Shown: positions 1 to 8,549 of the stretch, one piece after another
Position numbering within the stretch: the first letter of the stretch is position 1
How the letters are laid out: the number at the start of each line of letters is the position of its first letter
Source: Spirosoma foliorum
GTDB taxonomy: Bacteria; Bacteroidota; Bacteroidia; Cytophagales; Spirosomataceae
Direction of reading: 5' to 3'
Length of the DNA stretch: 64,000 bases
Assembly: GCF_014117325.1 (NCBI RefSeq)
Contig: NZ_CP059732.1
Span: 6,833,001-6,897,000, forward strand
The notes under the pieces: generated by a model
The model's input: the letters and a program-made list of their open reading frames with translations, nothing else
Databases searched by the model: none
Told to the model about the DNA's origin: nothing
Translations under genes and position numbers: made by a program

Positions 1-738
1 GCCTGGTTGCTGGATACAGCCGGGCTAACGGCTTCGACACTCATTGGTGGCTATAAAGCCTATCGAAACGCAGTACTGTCTACGTTCGCTGAGCCCCGGA
101 AACTGCTTATTCTTGGCGGCAAAACGGGAAGCGGCAAAACGGATATTTTGAAAGAGCTGGCCCGACAAGGCGAACAGATCATCGATCTTGAAGGGCTGGC
201 TAATCATAAGGGTTCCTCCTATGGTGCTATTGGTCAGCAGGCCCAACCGGCCAATGAGCAATTCGAGAACCTTCTTTTTCATAAGCTACGAGCGTTGGAT
301 GCCGACCGTCGAATCTGGCTTGAGGATGAAAGCCGCAACATTGGTTCCTGTTTCATTCCACTAGCCCTCTGGCACCAGATGCGAGTCGCTCCGGTTGCCT
401 TCATTGACGTACCCAAAGAAAACCGTATACACCGATTGGTAGCAGAGTACGCAGGCATTGACCACAAACTACTGGTCGAAGCCACCGAACGAATCCGAAA
501 GCGACTCGGCGGAAAAGCGATTAAAGATGCCCTCGCAGCACTAGACAATCAGGATTATGCAAACGTCGCCGATCTGACGCTGCATTATTACGACAAAGCG
601 TATCTACACGGTCTTTCAGAGCGAGATGCGACGAGTGTCTATCCAATAGCTGTCCAGGAAGATAGCCCAGTCCAAACGGCCGGAAAGCTGATCGAATGGG
701 CCAATACGACTGGTGCGGGTATTCACCCGTGCCCATAA
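1..738 (+). CDS. mnmH: tRNA 2-selenouridine synthase, C-terminal part (5' end outside window)
   Basis: The reading frame is open from base 1, so the gene begins upstream and only about 245 C-terminal residues are visible. The family replaces sulfur with selenium in 2-thiouridine at the wobble position of Lys, Glu and Gln tRNAs. A P-loop (GGKTGSGKT) is followed by the family-typical stretch DLEGLANHKGSSYGAIG and the motif RIWLEDESRNIG. The N-terminal rhodanese domain with its catalytic cysteine must lie outside the window. The stop codon falls inside the left arm of a large nested inverted repeat (729-1008). Identification is by family motifs and is strong; whether the gene is intact upstream cannot be seen. 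Confidence 0.9.
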   Translation, partial: AWLLDTAGLTASTLIGGYKAYRNAVLSTFAEPRKLLILGGKTGSGKTDILKELARQGEQIIDLEGLANHKGSSYGAIGQQAQPANEQFENLLFHKLRALDADRRIWLEDESRNIGSCFIPLALWHQMRVAPVAFIDVPKENRIHRLVAEYAGIDHKLLVEATERIRKRLGGKAIKDALAALDNQDYANVADLTLHYYDKAYLHGLSERDATSVYPIAVQEDSPVQTAGKLIEWANTTGAGIHPCP

Positions 739-1008
739 TTTCGTCAGTATTCACTGACGCCTTTAACTAGATATTTTATGAACCTGTTTAGGATTTTGAA
801 AAAGGATAAGAGTTGAGTGATTTTTGTCATCCCGACGCAGGACCGGGCCGCCGGAGCGGGGATCTTCTGTAGCCGGAAGTTTTTCTGCCTCATCCGAAGA
901 TCCCCGCTCCGGCGGCCCGGTCCTGCGTCAGGATGACAAAAATGCTCTCGAACTGAAATCCTAAACAGGCTCTATGTGTCAGTAAATACTGACGAAATTA
1001 TGGGCACG
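729..1008. repeat. Nested inverted repeat, three concentric arm pairs, TTTTTGTCATCC family
   Basis: The outer arms 729-757 and 978-1008 match closely, and each carries its own small hairpin (GTCAGTA...TACTGAC type). The middle arms are 783-796 and 956-969. The inner arms 821-867 and 896-942 are 47 bases with one mismatch and begin TTTTTGTCATCC. Together they could fold nearly the whole mnmH-to-lipoprotein gap into a cruciform. Related inner arms occur at 13911-13992 and 56329-56429. Since mnmH and the next gene converge here, it may also work as a bidirectional terminator. Confidence 0.92.
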
Positions 1009-1038
1009 AGTAAATACTCGCGCCAGTTATGCCAGAAA

Positions 1039-1650
1039 TCACGACTTCTTCTTTTTGACGCTTGAATTCATTCGCCGAACGACTTCCCGTTTATTGAAGC
1101 CTACATGCCAGACGGCAAACGGTGTTTCCTGATTTCCGTAACAAGCTTTACAGATTAAATTACTGGCCGGTACAACTGAGTTATAAACAAATAGCGTGTC
1201 GTTGATTTTCTGGATGTTAGAGATTGGAGCCTGTTTCTGCTTTACACTGTACAAGTAAGCATCCAGAATATCGCGCTCCTTAATATCCAACTTCATATTC
1301 TGAATATCACCTTCGCCCAGAAGGCGAATGTCTACGTCATATCGTTCGGCAATCGCTTTGACCCGAGGTAGGTTTTTCAGCTGACAAAGTTTCGTTTTGT
1401 CGGCAGGCTTGGTCGCTTTTTGAAGCTGGGTCGTCAGATCTTTCTCTACAGCGGCACTAATCTTCCCACCTAAATCATCTACCGTTTCAATAATATCAGC
1501 ATTCGTGATCCGCTTGATTTTCGAATCAGCCATTTCCGCCTTCAGCTCGCTTGTATAATGCACCCGCTCAGGGTTGCAGGCAGAGAAGACAAGAGGCAGT
1601 AAAATCGTGCAGATAACCGTTTGCAATTTCATAGTTAAAGAATACTTCAT
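1039..1650 (-). CDS. Lipoprotein, possible DUF3365/Tll0287-like domain
   Basis: A 203-residue protein with an N-terminal hydrophobic segment ending in a lipobox (LVFSAC), so probably an outer-membrane or periplasmic lipoprotein. A second start (MKLQTVIC) six residues in gives a more typical signal peptide. The C-terminal part has VVPASNLICKACYG, which resembles the haem-site region of DUF3365/Tll0287-like proteins (usually CxxCH), but the histidine is tyrosine here. That family assignment is tentative. The gene starts 3 bases after the stop of the DUF2442 gene, so it is probably the last cistron of a three-gene operon. Its own stop faces the nested repeat at 729-1008. Confidence 0.7.
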   Translation of the reverse strand: MKYSLTMKLQTVICTILLPLVFSACNPERVHYTSELKAEMADSKIKRITNADIIETVDDLGGKISAAVEKDLTTQLQKATKPADKTKLCQLKNLPRVKAIAERYDVDIRLLGEGDIQNMKLDIKERDILDAYLYSVKQKQAPISNIQKINDTLFVYNSVVPASNLICKACYGNQETPFAVWHVGFNKREVVRRMNSSVKKKKS

Positions 1651-1653
1651 GAG

Positions 1654-1965
1654 TTACTCCCAGCGGAGTTGCTTACCAAACAGGATATTGCGAACTCCGA
1701 TAATTTCGTCAATACTGTCCCAAAATATAAAGTGGGCGTTAAACTCAAACGCCTGACGCTGTTCCTGAGTTGCCTCAGCAAGTTTTATAGACCAGGTGAT
1801 TGGAAAGCTAATCGAACGTCCATCCTCAAACGTGCAACTAACCATGGTATCCGTAACCACAACAGCCGATAAATCGGGCAGAAACTCCGGTTGAATCGAC
1901 AAAGCGGAATTGGTGCCTTTGGTCTTAGTCGATTTTTTTGTAGATGGGCTTAAGGCCGTTCTCAT
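1654..1965 (-). CDS. DUF2442 family protein
   Basis: A 103-residue protein whose C-terminal 75 residues match the DUF2442 pattern: a strand with EDGRSISFPITWSIKL, then ATQEQRQAFEF, and an end DEIIGVRNILFG. The N-terminal 25 residues are Lys/Ser/Thr-rich and lie on the 41 bases that overlap the upstream DUF4160 gene. No nearer methionine was found in frame, so the overlap is accepted. DUF2442 and DUF4160 genes are commonly paired and have been proposed to act like a toxin-antitoxin module. No biochemical role can be read from the sequence. Confidence 0.8.
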   Translation of the reverse strand: MRTALSPSTKKSTKTKGTNSALSIQPEFLPDLSAVVVTDTMVSCTFEDGRSISFPITWSIKLAEATQEQRQAFEFNAHFIFWDSIDEIIGVRNILFGKQLRWE

Positions 1966-2209
1966 GGCAATGCGTTTGGTATTGATGAATAATCGCAGTT
2001 AAATGCGTTATGATCGCTTTCTCAATTTTACGAAGTTCGTGACCTGTAAAACCTCGGTTAAATGCCAGTTGCAAGGCTCCGTTCGGTCTTACCCAATACT
2101 TACATTCTTTCTTTCCTTTGTCTGTAACATGAATATGGAAAGGTTCGTTTAACAGATCGAACATGACGGCAAAAAAACGCCAGCCGTATAATTCCAGAAA
2201 TTTAGGCAT
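1925..2209 (-). CDS. DUF4160 family protein
   Basis: A 94-residue protein with the DUF4160 pattern: MPKFLELYGWRFFAVMFDLLNEPFHIHV region, then a basic segment and a C-terminal helix KAIITHLTAIIHQYQ. The start is the ATG at 2209; a TTG two codons upstream sits in a TATATTTG promoter-like box and is rejected. The 3' end overlaps the DUF2442 gene by 41 bases, so the two are translationally linked. The probable -7 box ends only about 4 bases before the ATG, which would make the transcript leaderless or push the true start downstream. Candidate half of a toxin-antitoxin-like pair; unproven. Confidence 0.8.
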   Translation of the reverse strand: MPKFLELYGWRFFAVMFDLLNEPFHIHVTDKGKKECKYWVRPNGALQLAFNRGFTGHELRKIEKAIITHLTAIIHQYQTHCHENGLKPIYKKID

Positions 2210-2212
2210 AGG

Positions 2213-2247
2213 CAAATATAGCCAACCATGTACCCTAAATCACCAAA
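2213..2247 (-). promoter_or_regulatory. Candidate promoter of the DUF4160 operon
   Basis: Read on the minus strand, TTTG (2247-2244) is followed after 23 bases by TATATTTG (2220-2213), a perfect match to the Bacteroidota -7 consensus TAnnTTTG. The start codon at 2209 lies almost at the predicted transcription start. Confidence 0.5.
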
Positions 2248-2338
2248 TTAAACTACTAATAAGATTGGTTAGCTAATAGTTGGTCATTCGCATATCCACA
2301 AAGCCAAACCATCGGAGTGCCGAACCACGGGATTTTCG

Positions 2339-2346
2339 TAATTTTG
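2339..2346 (+). promoter_or_regulatory. Candidate -7 element of prfA
   Basis: TAATTTTG matches TAnnTTTG and lies about 60 bases before the prfA start. No good TTTG -33 element was found at the usual spacing, so the call rests on one box. Confidence 0.45.
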
Positions 2347-2407
2347 TATTTCTTAATTGTCACATACTCTTGTGGTTCCGGTGGAACCACAAATAAAGTT
2401 ATAACTC

Positions 2408-3481
2408 ATGCTTGACCAGTTAGAAGCCATTCGTGAACGCTTCAACGAAGTAGCTCAACAAATTGTACAGCCCGAAGCCGTTTCAGACCAGAAGCGGTTC
2501 ATGAAGCTTAGTAAAGAATATAAAGATTTAGAAAAGATCGTAGTGCAGTATCAGGCTTATACCCAACTGCTTGAAGAGATCGAAAATGCAAAGAAAATCA
2601 TTGCCACCGAAAAGGACGAAGATTTTCGGGAAATGGCGAAAGGCGAATTAGATGAGTTGCTACCCCGGCGGGAAACTATGGAGGAAGTGCTCAAGGAAAT
2701 GCTGATGCCGAAAGATCCTAACGACAGCAAAAACGTTATTCTCGAAATTCGTGGTGGCACAGGTGGCGACGAAGCAGCCATCTTTGCGGGCGATATTTTC
2801 CGCATGTACCAACGGTTCTGCGAGAAAATGGGCTGGCGCATGTCGCTGGTCGATTACACGGAAGGAACATCGGGGGGCTATAAAGAGATCATTACCGAAA
2901 TCGAAGGCGAAGATGTGTACGGCAAACTCAAGTTCGAATCGGGTGTCCACCGCGTGCAACGCGTACCGGCTACCGAAACCCAGGGCCGTATTCACACCTC
3001 AGCTGCCAGCGTAGCCGTGCTGCCCGAAGCCGAAGAAGTGGACGTTGAGATCAATATGAATGACATCCGGAAAGATACGTTCTGTTCGTCGGGAGCGGGT
3101 GGACAGTCAGTAAACACCACATACTCAGCGGTACGTCTGACGCACATTCCGACAGGTCTGGTTGTACAATGTCAGGACGAACGGTCGCAGTTGAAAAATT
3201 TCGACAAAGCCTTGACTGTATTACGGTCGCGCTTGTATGAAATTGAATTGCAGAAGCACAACGACGCCATTGCCTCACAACGAAAAACGATGGTCGGTAG
3301 TGGCGACCGTTCCGACAAAATCCGAACCTACAATTACCCCCAAAGCCGTGTAACCGACCACCGGATTGGTATGACAGTTTATAATCTTCCTGCTGTTATG
3401 GATGGTGGTATCGGTGATTTTATCGAGCAGCTTCGCATCGCCGAAAACGCTGAGCGGTTGAAGGAAGGAGCAACGGCTTAA
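2408..3481 (+). CDS. prfA: Peptide chain release factor 1
   Basis: A full-length 357-residue RF1, which recognises UAA and UAG and triggers peptidyl-tRNA hydrolysis on the ribosome. The catalytic GGQ is at residues 231-233 in GAGGQSVN. The stop-codon-reading tripeptide is PAT at 187-189, fitting the RF1 PxT pattern rather than the RF2 SPF. The N-terminal 100 residues are the helical domain 1. The ATG at 2408 gives the usual RF1 length. The gene is monocistronic: the upstream set is divergent and a nested terminator hairpin follows at once. Confidence 0.98.
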   Translation: MLDQLEAIRERFNEVAQQIVQPEAVSDQKRFMKLSKEYKDLEKIVVQYQAYTQLLEEIENAKKIIATEKDEDFREMAKGELDELLPRRETMEEVLKEMLMPKDPNDSKNVILEIRGGTGGDEAAIFAGDIFRMYQRFCEKMGWRMSLVDYTEGTSGGYKEIITEIEGEDVYGKLKFESGVHRVQRVPATETQGRIHTSAASVAVLPEAEEVDVEINMNDIRKDTFCSSGAGGQSVNTTYSAVRLTHIPTGLVVQCQDERSQLKNFDKALTVLRSRLYEIELQKHNDAIASQRKTMVGSGDRSDKIRTYNYPQSRVTDHRIGMTVYNLPAVMDGGIGDFIEQLRIAENAERLKEGATA

Positions 3482-3488
3482 AGCGAGT

Positions 3489-3546
3489 AAGTACAAAAAC
3501 AACGGAGGCTTATACTCATGCGTATAGGCCTCTTATTTTTGTACTT
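3489..3546 (+). terminator. prfA terminator, nested hairpin
   Basis: An inner stem (3505-3515 with 3522-3532, one mismatch) is followed by a T tract at 3536-3540. It is enclosed by a perfect 11-base outer pair AAGTACAAAAA / TTTTTGTACTT (3489-3499, 3536-3546). Confidence 0.85.
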
Positions 3547-3671
3547 AGTTTAGAAATGCTTTATAACTCATTTTATATAAAGAGATTATTTGAAGAAAGA
3601 TTACATTCAATCGTAACCAGTATATAATATTAAATTTTATAGCCAAACTTAATCCTATCAAAAATAAGATT

Positions 3672-4295
3672 TTAATAAGCAGAGTTTAGGCCAATCTCAA
3701 ACATATCTATAAAGCTTATTTGTCTATTTAATATTTCATCAACTATCCATTTCGGACTATAAATGAGGTTATTGGGTGTAATTATTTCAGGAAGGTGAGC
3801 ACTATAAAACATAACAGTCAGTAAAATCTCCCAATGTGCCTTTTTTTTTAGAATAATTAGTTCCCCAACAAAAAACACTAAATTTGTATATAAATTACCT
3901 TCTTTAAAAGAATGCAATTTCTTGCTCAATAAATTTGAAAACTCTAAAAGTTTTTCTTCTGTTAAATTATATTGTACTGATGTACCTAGAACTTGTGACA
4001 ATTCATTAATACAGCTAGCTTTAAACTCTTTAGGACTTTTAAATTTATATAGATATTTATGAATAAAATTAATATCTTCTGGAATTGAATTCGTATGTAT
4101 TTTTCTAAATAGCGAATAATTATTGTATAAATACCCAACATTAATCTCTTTTGAATATATAATAAATTCATCGCCACTTAGTACATAGTATTCTACACCA
4201 AACTCATTAAGATCTGTAAGTTTTACGCCATCATGCTCCCTTACAAAACTTAGCACTTCTGAGCTCGAACCGAATTCTTTAATTAACCCATTCAT
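3672..4295 (-). CDS. AT-rich orphan protein of unknown function
   Basis: A 207-residue protein that I do not recognise. It has no signal peptide and no clear membrane segment. It is rich in Leu, Ile, Tyr, Phe, Asn and Lys, with many AT-rich codons unlike its neighbours. The surrounding 3541-4320 stretch is equally AT-rich, so the whole block contrasts with the balanced composition of prfA and sdhB. No transposase, integrase or flanking direct repeat is visible. Genes of this composition standing alone between housekeeping genes are often recently acquired immunity or defence proteins, but nothing here proves that. The open frame of 207 codons in AT-rich DNA supports a real gene. Confidence 0.65.
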   Translation of the reverse strand: MNGLIKEFGSSSEVLSFVREHDGVKLTDLNEFGVEYYVLSGDEFIIYSKEINVGYLYNNYSLFRKIHTNSIPEDINFIHKYLYKFKSPKEFKASCINELSQVLGTSVQYNLTEEKLLEFSNLLSKKLHSFKEGNLYTNLVFFVGELIILKKKAHWEILLTVMFYSAHLPEIITPNNLIYSPKWIVDEILNRQISFIDMFEIGLNSAY

Positions 4296-4375
4296 ACGTC
4301 AATGATTCGTATCTTATTTTAGTTATCTCTTCTGTTCTATAATACAAAGTTCGCTGACACCTGCATTTAAACACA

Positions 4376-4404
4376 AAAAGCCCGACCATCACTAGTCGGG
4401 CTTT
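4376..4404 (-). terminator. Terminator of the sdhCAB operon
   Basis: A perfect 10-bp stem AAAGCCCGAC / GTCGGGCTTT with an 8-base loop lies just after the sdhB stop. On the minus strand it continues into a short T run. Confidence 0.9.
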
Positions 4405-4420
4405 CATTGCTATTCTATTT

Positions 4421-5179
4421 TTATCCGTTAACGTTATCTGAGCTGATTTTAGCACCCAGATACTCACGATTCATGCGGGCAATGTGATCGAGCGAAATCG
4501 ATTTTGGACACTCAACCGAGCAAGCGCCGGTGAATGAACAAGCACCGAAACCTTCTGCATCCATTTGCGCCACCATACGTTCAGCCCGCTCTTTGTGCTC
4601 CGAATGACCTTGTGGCAGGATCGCTAGTTGCGACACTTTCGCCGAAACGAACAGCATAGCCGACGCATTTTTACAAGCTGCTACGCAGGCACCACAACCA
4701 ATACAGGCCGCAGCGTCCATCGCTTCATCAGCAATGGTACGAGGAATCAGGATTTCGTTGGCGTCACGAGCCGAACCGGTATTCACCGAAACATAACCTC
4801 CCGATTGGATAATCCGGTCGAAAGCGGCCCGGTCAACCATCAGGTCTTTGATAACCGGGAATGAACGTGCCCGCCAAGGTTCAACCACAATGGTGTCGCC
4901 ATCGTTAAACGAGCGCATGTGCAACTGACAGGTGGTAGCACCCGTTTGTGGGCCGTGCGCTCGTCCGTTGATGTACATCGAACACGTACCGCAGATACCC
5001 TCCCGGCAATCGTGGTCGAACGTAACAGGATCTTCGCCTTTCCGGGTCAGCGAATCGTTCAGTACGTCGAACATTTCCAGAAACGACATATCTTCCGATA
5101 CGTTATCCAGTTGATATTCGACCAATTTCCCGGCTGTATTGCTATTTTTCTGTCTCCAGACTTTTAGGTTGATCTTCAT
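4421..5179 (-). CDS. sdhB: Succinate dehydrogenase/fumarate reductase iron-sulfur subunit
   Basis: A 252-residue iron-sulfur subunit that carries electrons from the SdhA flavin to the membrane quinone site. The [2Fe-2S] ligands lie in [15 protein letters not shown] plus a later Cys (TTC). The ferredoxin-type ligands lie in [11 protein letters not shown] and in the segments GACSFTGAC and SVECPKS. The sequence resembles the type B enzymes of Bacteroidota and epsilonproteobacteria. It is the last gene of sdhC-sdhA-sdhB on the minus strand, followed by a strong terminator. The gap to sdhA holds a stuttering inverted repeat. Confidence 0.96.
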   Translation of the reverse strand: MKINLKVWRQKNSNTAGKLVEYQLDNVSEDMSFLEMFDVLNDSLTRKGEDPVTFDHDCREGICGTCSMYINGRAHGPQTGATTCQLHMRSFNDGDTIVVEPWRARSFPVIKDLMVDRAAFDRIIQSGGYVSVNTGSARDANEILIPRTIADEAMDAAACIGCGACVAACKNASAMLFVSAKVSQLAILPQGHSEHKERAERMVAQMDAEGFGACSFTGACSVECPKSISLDHIARMNREYLGAKISSDNVNG

Positions 5180-5196
5180 CTTACAAAAGTTGTAAG

Positions 5197-5304
5197 GTTA
5201 TACAATTGTAGAGTCGTAACGTTATATAGTTAAAAAGTTGGTGGTGATTAGACCACTTTATGGCTTTGCAACTATATAACTCTATAACTTTCCAACTCTA
5301 TAAC
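5197..5304. repeat. Stuttering inverted repeat between sdhA and sdhB
   Basis: Two 35-base arms (5197-5231, 5270-5304) pair imperfectly and are built from repeated GTTATA/TATAGTT words. A small hairpin GTGGT-ACCAC (5241-5256) sits in the loop. It fills most of the intercistronic gap. Confidence 0.75.
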
Positions 5305-5305
5305 T

Positions 5306-7243
5306 TTATTTATAACTCCGCTGTGTCAGTTTCACATTTTCGAACTCAAGCACTTCTTTGTTGAGTACCTCAGGCTGGTTTTCACCCTGATACTCCCAGG
5401 CAGCTACATAAGCGTAATTTTCGTCGTCACGCAACGCTTCCCCATCGGGCGTCTGGTACTCCTCGCGGAAGTGACCACCACACGATTCGTTCCGGTTCAG
5501 GGCATCATCGACCATTAGTTCACCGAGTTCGATAAAGTCAGCTACGCGGGCTGCCTGTTCGAGAGCCTGGTTCATTTCATCGGCATCGCCCAACACTTTC
5601 ACATTGCTCCAGAACTCTTTTTTCAGTGCCTGAATCTTCTGTTTAGCAGTGGCCAACCCTTCGGCAGTGCGAGACATACCGCAGTATTCCCACATGATAT
5701 GGCCTAGTTCTTTGTGCAGATCATCAACGGGACGATCACCTTTAATCGATAATAGACGATTAATCTGATCCTGAACTTTCTTCTCCGCTTCTTTGAAAGC
5801 TGGCGAATCGACTGGAATTTTATCAGCAGGCCCAATGGTAGCCAGATAATCACCAACCGTGTATGGAATCACGAAATAACCGTCGGCAAGCCCCTGCATC
5901 AAGGCCGATGCACCGAGTCGGTTAGCACCGTGATCAGAGAAGTTCGCTTCGCCAAGGGCATACAAACCCGGAATCGTGGTCATCAAGTTGTAGTCGACCC
6001 ATAAACCTCCCATCGTATAGTGGACGGCAGGGTAGATCATCATTGGCGTTTCGTACGGATTTTCGCCAGTGATTTTTTCGTACATCTCGAAGAGGTTACC
6101 GTATTTGGCTTCAATCGTTTTCTGACCGTCGCGTTTGATCGCATCGGCGAAGTCAAGATAAACAGCCAGACCGGTTTTAGCTACGCCACGGCCTTCATCG
6201 CAAACGTATTTGGCGTTCCTCGAAGCCACGTCGCGAGGCACCAGGTTTCCAAACGATGGATACCGACGTTCGAGGAAGTAGTCACGCGCGTCATCCGGCA
6301 GATCGGTTGGTTTCAACTGACCTTTCTGGATTTTCTGCGCATCTTCTTTCGATTTCGGTGCCCAAACCCGACCATCGTTCCGCAACGATTCCGACATCAG
6401 CGTCAGTTTCGATTGGTAGTGGCCCGATACCGGAATACAGGTTGGGTGAATTTGTGTAAAGCAAGGGTTCCCGAAAAATGCCCCTTTCTTGTGGGCCTTC
6501 CAGGCTGCCGTTACGTTACAACCCATCGCATTCGTCGAGAGGTAGAACACGTTACCGTAACCACCTGTGCAAAGCAGCACAGCATGCCCTGAATGCGATT
6601 CGATTTTACCCGTGATCAGGTTCCGAACGACAATACCCCGCGCTTTGCCGCCTTCAACAACCAGGTCGAGCATTTCGGTACGAGGGTATAGTTTTACTTT
6701 TCCGGTAGACACCTGACGGCTCAGCGCCGAGTAAGCCCCTAACAGCAACTGCTGACCTGTTTGACCACGCGCATAGAACGTACGCGACACCTGCGAACCA
6801 CCGAATGATCGGTTAGCGAGTGTACCGCCGTACTCACGGGCAAACGGAACACCCTGCGCTACGCATTGGTCGATGATATTGACACTAACCTCTGCCAGCC
6901 GATGAACGTTTCCCTCACGAGCGCGGTAGTCACCGCCTTTGATTGTGTCATAGAACAAACGGAACACACTGTCGCCGTCGTTCTGGTAATTTTTAGCCGC
7001 GTTGATACCACCTTGAGCCGCAATCGAGTGCGCCCGACGTGGACTATCCTGAAAACAGAATGCCTTTACGTTATAGCCCAACTCTGCCAGCGACGCAGCC
7101 GCCGAAGCACCAGCTAGACCCGTACCAACTACAATAATATCGTATTTACGTTTGTTGGCCGGGTTGACCAGTTTCAACGCAAATTTATGCCGTGCCCATT
7201 TTTCGGCTAAAGGACCTGCGGGGATTTTAGATTCCAGTGTCAT
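5306..7243 (-). CDS. sdhA: Succinate dehydrogenase/fumarate reductase flavoprotein subunit
   Basis: A 645-residue flavoprotein that oxidises succinate to fumarate in the TCA cycle. The FAD-binding GTGLAG is at residues 40-45. The covalent FAD site is His72 in [14 protein letters not shown]. Substrate-site motifs follow: [35 protein letters not shown]. The length fits the long type B flavoproteins. The start at 7243 gives a normal N-terminus ahead of the Rossmann strand KYDIIVVG. It lies between sdhC and sdhB in one operon, with inverted repeats in both gaps. Confidence 0.97.
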   Translation of the reverse strand: MTLESKIPAGPLAEKWARHKFALKLVNPANKRKYDIIVVGTGLAGASAAASLAELGYNVKAFCFQDSPRRAHSIAAQGGINAAKNYQNDGDSVFRLFYDTIKGGDYRAREGNVHRLAEVSVNIIDQCVAQGVPFAREYGGTLANRSFGGSQVSRTFYARGQTGQQLLLGAYSALSRQVSTGKVKLYPRTEMLDLVVEGGKARGIVVRNLITGKIESHSGHAVLLCTGGYGNVFYLSTNAMGCNVTAAWKAHKKGAFFGNPCFTQIHPTCIPVSGHYQSKLTLMSESLRNDGRVWAPKSKEDAQKIQKGQLKPTDLPDDARDYFLERRYPSFGNLVPRDVASRNAKYVCDEGRGVAKTGLAVYLDFADAIKRDGQKTIEAKYGNLFEMYEKITGENPYETPMMIYPAVHYTMGGLWVDYNLMTTIPGLYALGEANFSDHGANRLGASALMQGLADGYFVIPYTVGDYLATIGPADKIPVDSPAFKEAEKKVQDQINRLLSIKGDRPVDDLHKELGHIMWEYCGMSRTAEGLATAKQKIQALKKEFWSNVKVLGDADEMNQALEQAARVADFIELGELMVDDALNRNESCGGHFREEYQTPDGEALRDDENYAYVAAWEYQGENQPEVLNKEVLEFENVKLTQRSYK

Positions 7244-7252
7244 TCGTCAAAT

Positions 7253-7353
7253 TTTGAATGAGCGAATGATTGAGTGATTGACTGGTTGAGTTGACAAACG
7301 AGCAAAATTGTGGGCTGGTTTTAATTCAATCATTCAATCACTCAATCACTCAA
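7253..7353. repeat. Stuttering inverted repeat between sdhC and sdhA
   Basis: The left arm (7253-7290) consists of TGATTGAGTGATTGA-type words and the right arm (7325-7353) of their complements (CAATCACTCAATCACTCAA). Pairing is possible in several registers. The right arm reaches the sdhC stop codon. Confidence 0.75.
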
Positions 7354-8045
7354 ATAATATGGTGAACCTGTAAATACACGTAAATCGGCATGGCCGCAAA
7401 GGCTGCCGGGATGATGATAGCAAAGAAAAATTTACCCAGGAACTCGATAGCTGGGGTATATTTCTTGTGCCGGATACCCAATGTCTGAAAGCCGCTCTGA
7501 AAACCATGCGCCAGGTGATAACCCAAGGCAACCATACAGATAACATACAGGGCCACATACCACAGTTCGCCAAAGGCAGCCTGTACAACTGTGTACAGGT
7601 CTTTGTACTCTTTCCCATCATATTCGGCTACAGGAACTGCCCCGAAGTGCATTTCGAACCAGAATGTACGCATGTGTACGACGATGAAAAACAGCAGGAT
7701 AGACCCCAGGATACCCATGTTACGAGACGACCAATCGCTGTTTGCTTCTGGCTTGCTATACGCATACTTAATTGGGCGTGATGCCTGATTATGGCGCGTC
7801 AGAATAAACGCCATCAGGGCATGCACCAGAATAGAGGTATAAAGCAGGTAAGAAACGGTCTTGATCAGCGGATTGTGCGTCATGAAGTACGTATACTCAT
7901 TGAAGGCCCGTCCGCCATCACCCTTAAACAGCTGGAGGTTACCAGCCATATGTACAATTAAAAAAGAACATAAAAACAGTCCCGTCAGCGACATAATGAC
8001 CTTGCGGCCGAGGGAGCTGGACAGAGTTTGTGTTACCCAAGCCAT
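7350..8045 (-). CDS. sdhC: Succinate dehydrogenase cytochrome b subunit (type B, single anchor)
   Basis: A 231-residue integral membrane protein with about five hydrophobic segments. Conserved His residues lie in FLIVHMAGN, ILVHALMAF, VVHMRTFWF and GYHLAHGFQ. These fit a di-haem cytochrome b that anchors SdhAB and reduces menaquinone. No sdhD follows, as expected for type B enzymes. The start is the ATG at 8045 (MAWVTQTL): an open frame reaches 8138, but a good promoter lies at 8108-8139, inside that extension. First gene of sdhCAB. Confidence 0.93.
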   Translation of the reverse strand: MAWVTQTLSSSLGRKVIMSLTGLFLCSFLIVHMAGNLQLFKGDGGRAFNEYTYFMTHNPLIKTVSYLLYTSILVHALMAFILTRHNQASRPIKYAYSKPEANSDWSSRNMGILGSILLFFIVVHMRTFWFEMHFGAVPVAEYDGKEYKDLYTVVQAAFGELWYVALYVICMVALGYHLAHGFQSGFQTLGIRHKKYTPAIEFLGKFFFAIIIPAAFAAMPIYVYLQVHHII

Positions 8046-8107
8046 ACGGTGAACGACACGAAAATTTAGTGTAAACGATTGAAGAAAAGCCGGTTTAAAC
8101 GGCGCAT

Positions 8108-8139
8108 CAAAGCTAAAGCACAAACGCCACGGAAACAAG
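8108..8139 (-). promoter_or_regulatory. Promoter of sdhCAB
   Basis: On the minus strand CTTG (8139-8136) is followed after 20 bases by TAGCTTTG (8115-8108), a full TAnnTTTG match. The predicted leader is about 55 bases. The rest of the 8046-8549 gap holds the fabD promoter and a weak 8-bp hairpin (8197-8226); nothing else was seen. Confidence 0.7.
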
Positions 8140-8479
8140 ATTAAGCGGTATTATCCGCCTTTTTATAACTTAATTTACAGCCGGTATAAATTAGCCGATT
8201 ACAATAGGTTATCGTTTTTTGTAATCAGTATAATTTTTCCAGAAAATCTTTGTCCTGATCGTATTTATAGCGTTCAATCCAAGACTGTCAGCCAGCCTAC
8301 GAAAACCATAACCGATCTGATAACCCCTTAAAGTCAGCGGTCTATTTCGGCCAGATTAGCTTGACAACGGGCTGTGGTAGTCCATTGTTTATCCATAATA
8401 CGAACTAACGACAGCTCATCTTCAAATTGACATAAATTCCTCATAGTCAAAAACTTAAACAGTAGCGTACGATTTCCCG

Positions 8480-8511
8480 TTTGAAGAACGACAATTATCC
8501 CGCTATTTTCG
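8480..8511 (+). promoter_or_regulatory. Promoter of fabD
   Basis: TTTG (8480-8483) is followed after 20 bases by TATTTTCG (8504-8511), seven of eight to the TAnnTTTG consensus. It lies about 40 bases before the fabD ATG and so argues against the longer open frame starting at 8481. Confidence 0.65.
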
Positions 8512-8549
8512 CACCCTTTGACCGTTTCACCTGTCAACAGAATTTCATT

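Noticed and set aside
3672..4295. Prophage or integrative element around the AT-rich gene.
   Set aside because: No integrase, tRNA target or flanking direct repeat is present.
7350..8045. Missing sdhD gene.
   Set aside because: Type B enzymes use a single di-haem cytochrome b anchor, so three genes are complete.
8046..8138. N-terminal extension of sdhC to 8138.
   Set aside because: It contains the sdh promoter, and the extra residues do not resemble the cytochrome b family.
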